Source: an uncultured Eubacteriales bacterium (GTDB lineage Bacteria > Bacillota > Clostridia > Lachnospirales > Lachnospiraceae). Taken from it: a DNA stretch of 10,717 bases. This document shows positions 7,473 through 10,717 of this stretch, one piece after another (positions within the stretch are counted from its first letter, which is position 1; each line of letters starts with the position of its first letter). The translations under genes and the position numbers were made by a program. The notes under the pieces were generated by a model. That model did not search any database. It had not been told where the DNA came from and saw only the letters and a program-made list of their open reading frames with translations. The stretch covers positions 1 through 10,717 of the forward strand of contig CACZSO010000230.1 of the NCBI GenBank assembly GCA_902783795.1, in the 5' to 3' direction.

Positions 7473-7901
7473 TCACTTTTTATCTTTTTTATCCTTGGCA
7501 TCTTCTGCCGCTTCCACCTGGGGAACCCATCCTTCCGGATGCTCCAGACGGACCACAGCCGCTTTCTGCATGGGGATACGGCAGTTCTTGTTATTACCGA
7601 ATTCCACAATGATGGTATCTTCGGTAATATCGATGACAACGCCGTAGAACCCGGAAGTGGTCAGCACCGTGTCTCCAATGGTCATGGAAGCTAACATGGC
7701 CTTCTGTTCCTTCTCCTGCTTTTTCTGGGGACGGATGGCCACAAAATACATCATGGCTACAAAGAAGACCATCATGCCGATACTTAACAGCATGGGTGAA
7801 CCCAAACCGGCGCCGCCCTCTGCTGCCGCTCCTTCAGCAGGCATGCAGGAAGCAAGAAGCGTCAGGGGAAGCAAAGCGATCAGTGCAGTAATCTTTTTCA
7901 T
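7473..7901 (-). CDS. yajC: YajC, Sec translocase accessory protein with lipoprotein-like signal
   Basis: A 142-residue YajC-family protein, a small membrane partner of SecDF in protein export. One membrane segment (about 37-56) leads into IRPQKKQEKEQ, the family hallmark, followed by a KOW-like domain (MTIGDTVLTTSGFYGVV, about 73-89) and a charged Lys/Asp/Glu tail. I start at the ATG 7901-7899: AAGGAG lies six bases upstream, while an in-frame TTG at 7907 directly abuts it and cannot be the start. Unusually, the first residues (MKKITALIALLPLTLLASC) make a textbook lipoprotein signal with lipobox LASC and Cys19, before the normal YajC membrane segment. Typical YajC proteins lack such a signal. 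It lies 30 bases after tgt and is probably co-transcribed with it. The family call is firm; lipidation is inference. Confidence 0.88.
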   Translation of the reverse strand: MKKITALIALLPLTLLASCMPAEGAAAEGGAGLGSPMLLSIGMMVFFVAMMYFVAIRPQKKQEKEQKAMLASMTIGDTVLTTSGFYGVVIDITEDTIIVEFGNNKNCRIPMQKAAVVRLEHPEGWVPQVEAAEDAKDKKDKK

Positions 7902-7907
7902 ATACAA

Positions 7908-7913
7908 CTCCTT
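7908..7913 (-). promoter_or_regulatory. Ribosome binding site AAGGAG of yajC
   Basis: AAGGAG sits six bases before the ATG at 7901 and touches the upstream in-frame TTG at 7907. It settles the start as MKKITAL, which in turn puts the lipobox cysteine at residue 19. Confidence 0.8.
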
Positions 7914-7931
7914 GTATGGGATAGTATCCGC

Positions 7932-9071
7932 TTATCTGTCACTGTTTTCAGCAAGTGACGCAAGCATATTATATTTATACTCTTTGAAGCATCCTTTGTC
8001 AAGGGAGGAACGTATCTCCTCCATCAAATGGTTGTAGAAATAGAGGTTATGAAGGACACAGAGCCGCATGCCCAGCATTTCCTTCGCCTTCAGAAGATGG
8101 CGGATGTACGCCCTGGAATAACGGGTGCAGGCAGGACATTGACAGCCTTCTTCAATAGGTTTTAGGTCACGTTCGAATTTCTGGTTAAAGAGATTCAGTT
8201 TGCCGTGATGGGTATATACATGTCCATGCCGCCCGTTTCTGGAGGGATAGACGCAGTCGAAAAAATCTATGCCGCGGTCAACGCCTTCTATGATGTTTTC
8301 CGGAGTGCCCACTCCCATCAGGTAGGTGGGTTTGTCCTGGGGCAGGTAAGGCACCGTTTCATCCAGGATATGATACATCTGCTCATGAGTCTCTCCCACG
8401 GCCAGGCCGCCGATAGCATAACCATCCAGGTCCATACCGGCAATGGTCTTCGCGTGCTGTATCCGGATATCCTCGATAACGCCTCCCTGGTTGATGCCGA
8501 AAAGCAGCTGTTCCGGATTCACCGTATCTTCCAGACCATTCAGGCGTTCCATTTCTGTCCTGCAGCGTTCCAGCCACCGGGAAGTCCGGTCCACAGAAGG
8601 CTGGATATAATCTCTGTCAGCCAGCGCCGGCGGACACTCATCGAAAGCCATGGCGATGGTGGAACCTAAGTTTGACTGGATCTCAATGGATTCTTCAGGT
8701 CCCATGAAGATCTTATGGCCATCAATGTGTGAAGCGAAGGAAACGCCTTCTTCTTTGATCTTTCTAAGCTCGGCAAGGGAAAATACCTGGAAGCCGCCGG
8801 AGTCCGTTAAAATGGGCTTTTTCCAGTCCATAAAGGCATGCAGGCCTCCTAAGTCATGGATCAGGCGGTCACCGGGCCGCACATGAAGGTGGTACGTATT
8901 AGAAAGCGCCACCTGGGTGCCGATGTTTTCCAGATCCTCTGAGGAAACAGCACCTTTGATAGCCCCGGCCGTCGCCACATTCATAAAGACCGGTGTCTCA
9001 ATGGATCCGTGAACCGTTTCCATATGGGCCCGTTTCGCCCTTCCTTCGGTTTTCAGTATGGTATAGTTCAT
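7932..9071 (-). CDS. tgt: tRNA-guanine transglycosylase
   Basis: A 379-residue Tgt, close to the usual bacterial length of about 375. It exchanges guanine 34 of GUN-anticodon tRNAs for a queuosine precursor. Key features: LTDSGGFQVFSL with Asp90, the base-recognition block AFDECPP (Asp144, Cys146), GGLAVGE (Val225), nucleophile Asp272 in FFDCVYPSRNGRHG, and zinc ligands Cys310, Cys312, Cys315 and His341. Cys146 and Val225 are the residues usual in preQ1-using bacterial enzymes, so preQ1 is the likelier substrate, though some gut Clostridia salvage queuine. The open frame extends 48 codons upstream, but that part lies over the secDF end and terminator and does not resemble Tgt. MNYTILKTEGRAKRA is the family start, with GAGG five bases upstream. 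No queA or preQ1 genes are in view. Confidence 0.95.
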   Translation of the reverse strand: MNYTILKTEGRAKRAHMETVHGSIETPVFMNVATAGAIKGAVSSEDLENIGTQVALSNTYHLHVRPGDRLIHDLGGLHAFMDWKKPILTDSGGFQVFSLAELRKIKEEGVSFASHIDGHKIFMGPEESIEIQSNLGSTIAMAFDECPPALADRDYIQPSVDRTSRWLERCRTEMERLNGLEDTVNPEQLLFGINQGGVIEDIRIQHAKTIAGMDLDGYAIGGLAVGETHEQMYHILDETVPYLPQDKPTYLMGVGTPENIIEGVDRGIDFFDCVYPSRNGRHGHVYTHHGKLNLFNQKFERDLKPIEEGCQCPACTRYSRAYIRHLLKAKEMLGMRLCVLHNLYFYNHLMEEIRSSLDKGCFKEYKYNMLASLAENSDR

Positions 9072-9076
9072 AGCAT

Positions 9077-9080
9077 CCTC
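9077..9080 (-). promoter_or_regulatory. Ribosome binding site GAGG of tgt
   Basis: GAGG lies five bases before the tgt ATG at 9071, a short but workable spacer, and only two bases beyond the T run of the preceding terminator. It supports the MNYTIL start over the longer open frame beginning at 9215. Confidence 0.55.
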
Positions 9081-9082
9081 AT

Positions 9083-9112
9083 AAAAAGGGGAACCTTTTG
9101 TCCAGGCTCCCC
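9083..9112 (-). terminator. Rho-independent terminator between secDF and tgt
   Basis: On the minus strand GGGGAGCC (9112-9105) pairs with GGTTCCCC (9095-9088) through eight pairs including one G-U, with a nine-base loop, followed by five T residues (9087-9083). It starts 14 bases past the secDF stop. It leaves no room for a separate tgt promoter downstream, so tgt must be read by read-through or from a promoter whose transcript also crosses this hairpin. Confidence 0.82.
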
Positions 9113-9126
9113 GGAAGATTGATGGA

Positions 9127-10717
9127 TTATTTTTTCCTGTCCTTTTTCGCTGTAGTCTCCAGGGCTTTTTTCGGAGCGAATTTCGTCCGGAAAACATACC
9201 ATAAAGAACCGGCAAGGCAGACAGAAGAATAACCGCCCACCACGATACCTACCATCAGAGGCAGGGCAAATTCACGGATGGATGTCACACCAAAGATATA
9301 GAGCGATGCCACCATGAATAATGTGGTAAGAGATGTATTGATGGAACGGCCTAAAGTATCAGAGACCGCCTTATTCACCACCAGCTTAAGATCCGCATTC
9401 TGGCCCATGAGTGCCAGGTTCTCACGGATACGGTCAAAGATGACGATGGTGGCATTGATGGAATAACCCACGAGTGTCAGCATGCAGGCGATGAAAGTAT
9501 TGCCCACGATCCAGCGGAAAAAGGCATAGCCAGCCAGGAACATTAATACATCATGCACCAAAGCAAGCACGGAAGCTGAAGCAAAGCGGATGTCCCGGAA
9601 CCGGATCCAGATATAGACCAGCATGGCGATAGCTGCCAGGATCACGGAGATGACCGCGGAACGTGCCATTTCTGCGGAGATCGTACCAGAGATATTCTCA
9701 TAGGTGATCTTCGAAGTATCGACACTGAAATCTTCACTTAAGACTTTGTAAAGGGCTTCTCTCTGTGTCTGGTTCAGTTCCTGGGTACGGATCAGCACTT
9801 CGTTGGAATTTACCACCGGGGTCAAAGTGACATCAGTAGAACCAATGGCCTCTTCAATGAGGGGCTTCACTTCTGTTTCCAGCTGTTCCACACTGCGGTT
9901 CTCATTAAAGATAACATCTGTGGAAGTACCGCCGATGAAGTCCAGACTGTAGTTCAGTGCATAATCCTTCGAACCGAAGATGATCATGACTACGATGCCC
10001 GCGGCAATGATCAGGCCCGAAACACAGAAGAAAATGTGCTTCTTGGACAGGAAATCGTATACCGTGGATTTTTTCTTCACGCCATACCACTTCACGTCCC
10101 TGAGGCCAATGCCATAGAAAGCCTTGATCAGAAGACGGGTCACCACCAGGGCGGTGAACATGGAAAGAATGATACCTAATGCCAGGGTGATGGCAAAGCC
10201 TTTCACCGGGCCGGAACCGAAGATATACAGCACGGCAGATGCGATCAAGGTGGTAACATTGCCGTCGATAATGGCTGAGAAAGCCTTTTTAAAACCGGAA
10301 TCAATGGCGCTGGCCACCGGCATGCCGGCACCCAGATCTTCGCGGATACGCGAGAAAATGATACAGTTCGCGTCCACGGCCATACCGATACTTAAGATAA
10401 GACCGGCGATACCGGGCAATGTCAATGTGATCTCCTGGTTAAAGCCTGCCATGATGACCATGATAAGGCCGGTATAGAACAGCAGGGCCAGGGCTGAACA
10501 GAAGCCGGGCATCCGGTAGATTGCGATCATCAGGATAAAGATGAGGGCCAGACCTACGACGGCTGCAATGGCTGATGTACGGATAGCATTGGAACCCAAG
10601 GTCGCACCGACCACCTGGGATCTCAGCTCTTCCATCTCTACCGGCAGGGCGCCGATACGAATGAAGGAAGCCAGACGGCTGGCGGATTCATAGGTGAAGC
10701 TGCCGGTGATCACACAG
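9127..10717 (-). CDS. secDF: SecDF fusion, protein translocase subunit (partial, N-terminus beyond right edge)
   Basis: The C-terminal 528 or more residues of a fused SecD-SecF integral membrane protein, which uses the proton or sodium gradient to help pull exported proteins through SecYEG. Numbering from the GTG at 10713: SecD membrane region about 45-200 with the conserved Asp114 in GMAVDANCIIF; linker with charged residues 205-225; SecF begins near 228 with LDFIGGTSTDV (257-267), an external P4-like domain to about 350, and five further membrane segments to about 505; tail rich in Lys (KKDRKK). Arg456 (TLGRSINTS) is kept, but the SecF motif GYSIN-A-TIVIFDR has Ala421 where Asp is usual. 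The frame is open to the window edge with no ribosome site at the GTG, so that codon is an internal Val and the large first external domain of SecD is missing from view. Confidence 0.93.
   Translation of the reverse strand, partial: CVITGSFTYESASRLASFIRIGALPVEMEELRSQVVGATLGSNAIRTSAIAAVVGLALIFILMIAIYRMPGFCSALALLFYTGLIMVIMAGFNQEITLTLPGIAGLILSIGMAVDANCIIFSRIREDLGAGMPVASAIDSGFKKAFSAIIDGNVTTLIASAVLYIFGSGPVKGFAITLALGIILSMFTALVVTRLLIKAFYGIGLRDVKWYGVKKKSTVYDFLSKKHIFFCVSGLIIAAGIVVMIIFGSKDYALNYSLDFIGGTSTDVIFNENRSVEQLETEVKPLIEEAIGSTDVTLTPVVNSNEVLIRTQELNQTQREALYKVLSEDFSVDTSKITYENISGTISAEMARSAVISVILAAIAMLVYIWIRFRDIRFASASVLALVHDVLMFLAGYAFFRWIVGNTFIACMLTLVGYSINATIVIFDRIRENLALMGQNADLKLVVNKAVSDTLGRSINTSLTTLFMVASLYIFGVTSIREFALPLMVGIVVGGYSSVCLAGSLWYVFRTKFAPKKALETTAKKDRKK

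Noticed and set aside
9083..9126. preQ1 riboswitch in front of tgt
   Set aside because: The only structure is a simple terminator hairpin; no aptamer-like loop and A-rich tail combination could be recognised and there is little room after secDF.
9072..9215. 48-codon N-terminal extension of tgt overlapping secDF
   Set aside because: It does not resemble Tgt, crosses the secDF end and a terminator hairpin, and lacks a ribosome site; the MNYTIL start fits the family.
10711..10713. GTG as a true start of a shortened SecDF
   Set aside because: The frame stays open to the window edge and the preceding SecD domain is expected upstream; the codon is best read as an internal Val.

Overview
The window looks like a piece of the chromosome of an anaerobic Firmicute of the class Clostridia, probably close to Lachnospiraceae. 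This is inferred from the fused SecDF, the two-gene SufC-SufB set, strong AGGAGG-type ribosome binding sites, moderate GC content and protein style; no marker gene fixes the genus. Every supported gene reads on the minus strand, so transcription runs from the right edge to the left edge. The window is densely coded. The largest gap between genes is about 150 bases, and no tRNA, rRNA, CRISPR array, insertion sequence or phage gene is visible.

Right part (about 7470-10717, housekeeping): the C-terminal two thirds of a fused SecDF translocase subunit, then a rho-independent terminator, then tgt (tRNA-guanine transglycosylase) and yajC (Sec accessory protein). These genes commonly sit together, but the usual order is tgt-yajC-secD-secF; here secDF comes first. 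YajC carries an apparent lipoprotein signal. The SecF half has Ala where a conserved transmembrane Asp is expected.

Middle part (about 5618-7470): sufC (ABC ATPase) and a short SufB/SufD-family scaffold, with no sufS, sufU or sufE in view. This matches the minimal two-gene SUF-like Fe-S assembly layout. A hairpin follows yajC, and a very good terminator with a 13-bp perfect stem closes the suf genes.

Left part (1-5620, accessory metabolism): four consecutive type-B carboxylesterase genes in the order A-B-A'-B', apparently one operon from a promoter near 5577-5606. A and A' resemble each other closely, as do B and B', so a two-gene unit of about 3.3 kb has been duplicated in tandem. The last copy runs off the left edge just before its catalytic serine. 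All complete copies keep the oxyanion-hole HGGG and a Ser/Glu/His triad, with an unusual G-Q-S-G-G nucleophile elbow. None has a visible signal peptide, so they probably act in the cytoplasm on small ester substrates. The array is the most distinctive element of the window; the rest is ordinary core biology with a few odd details.
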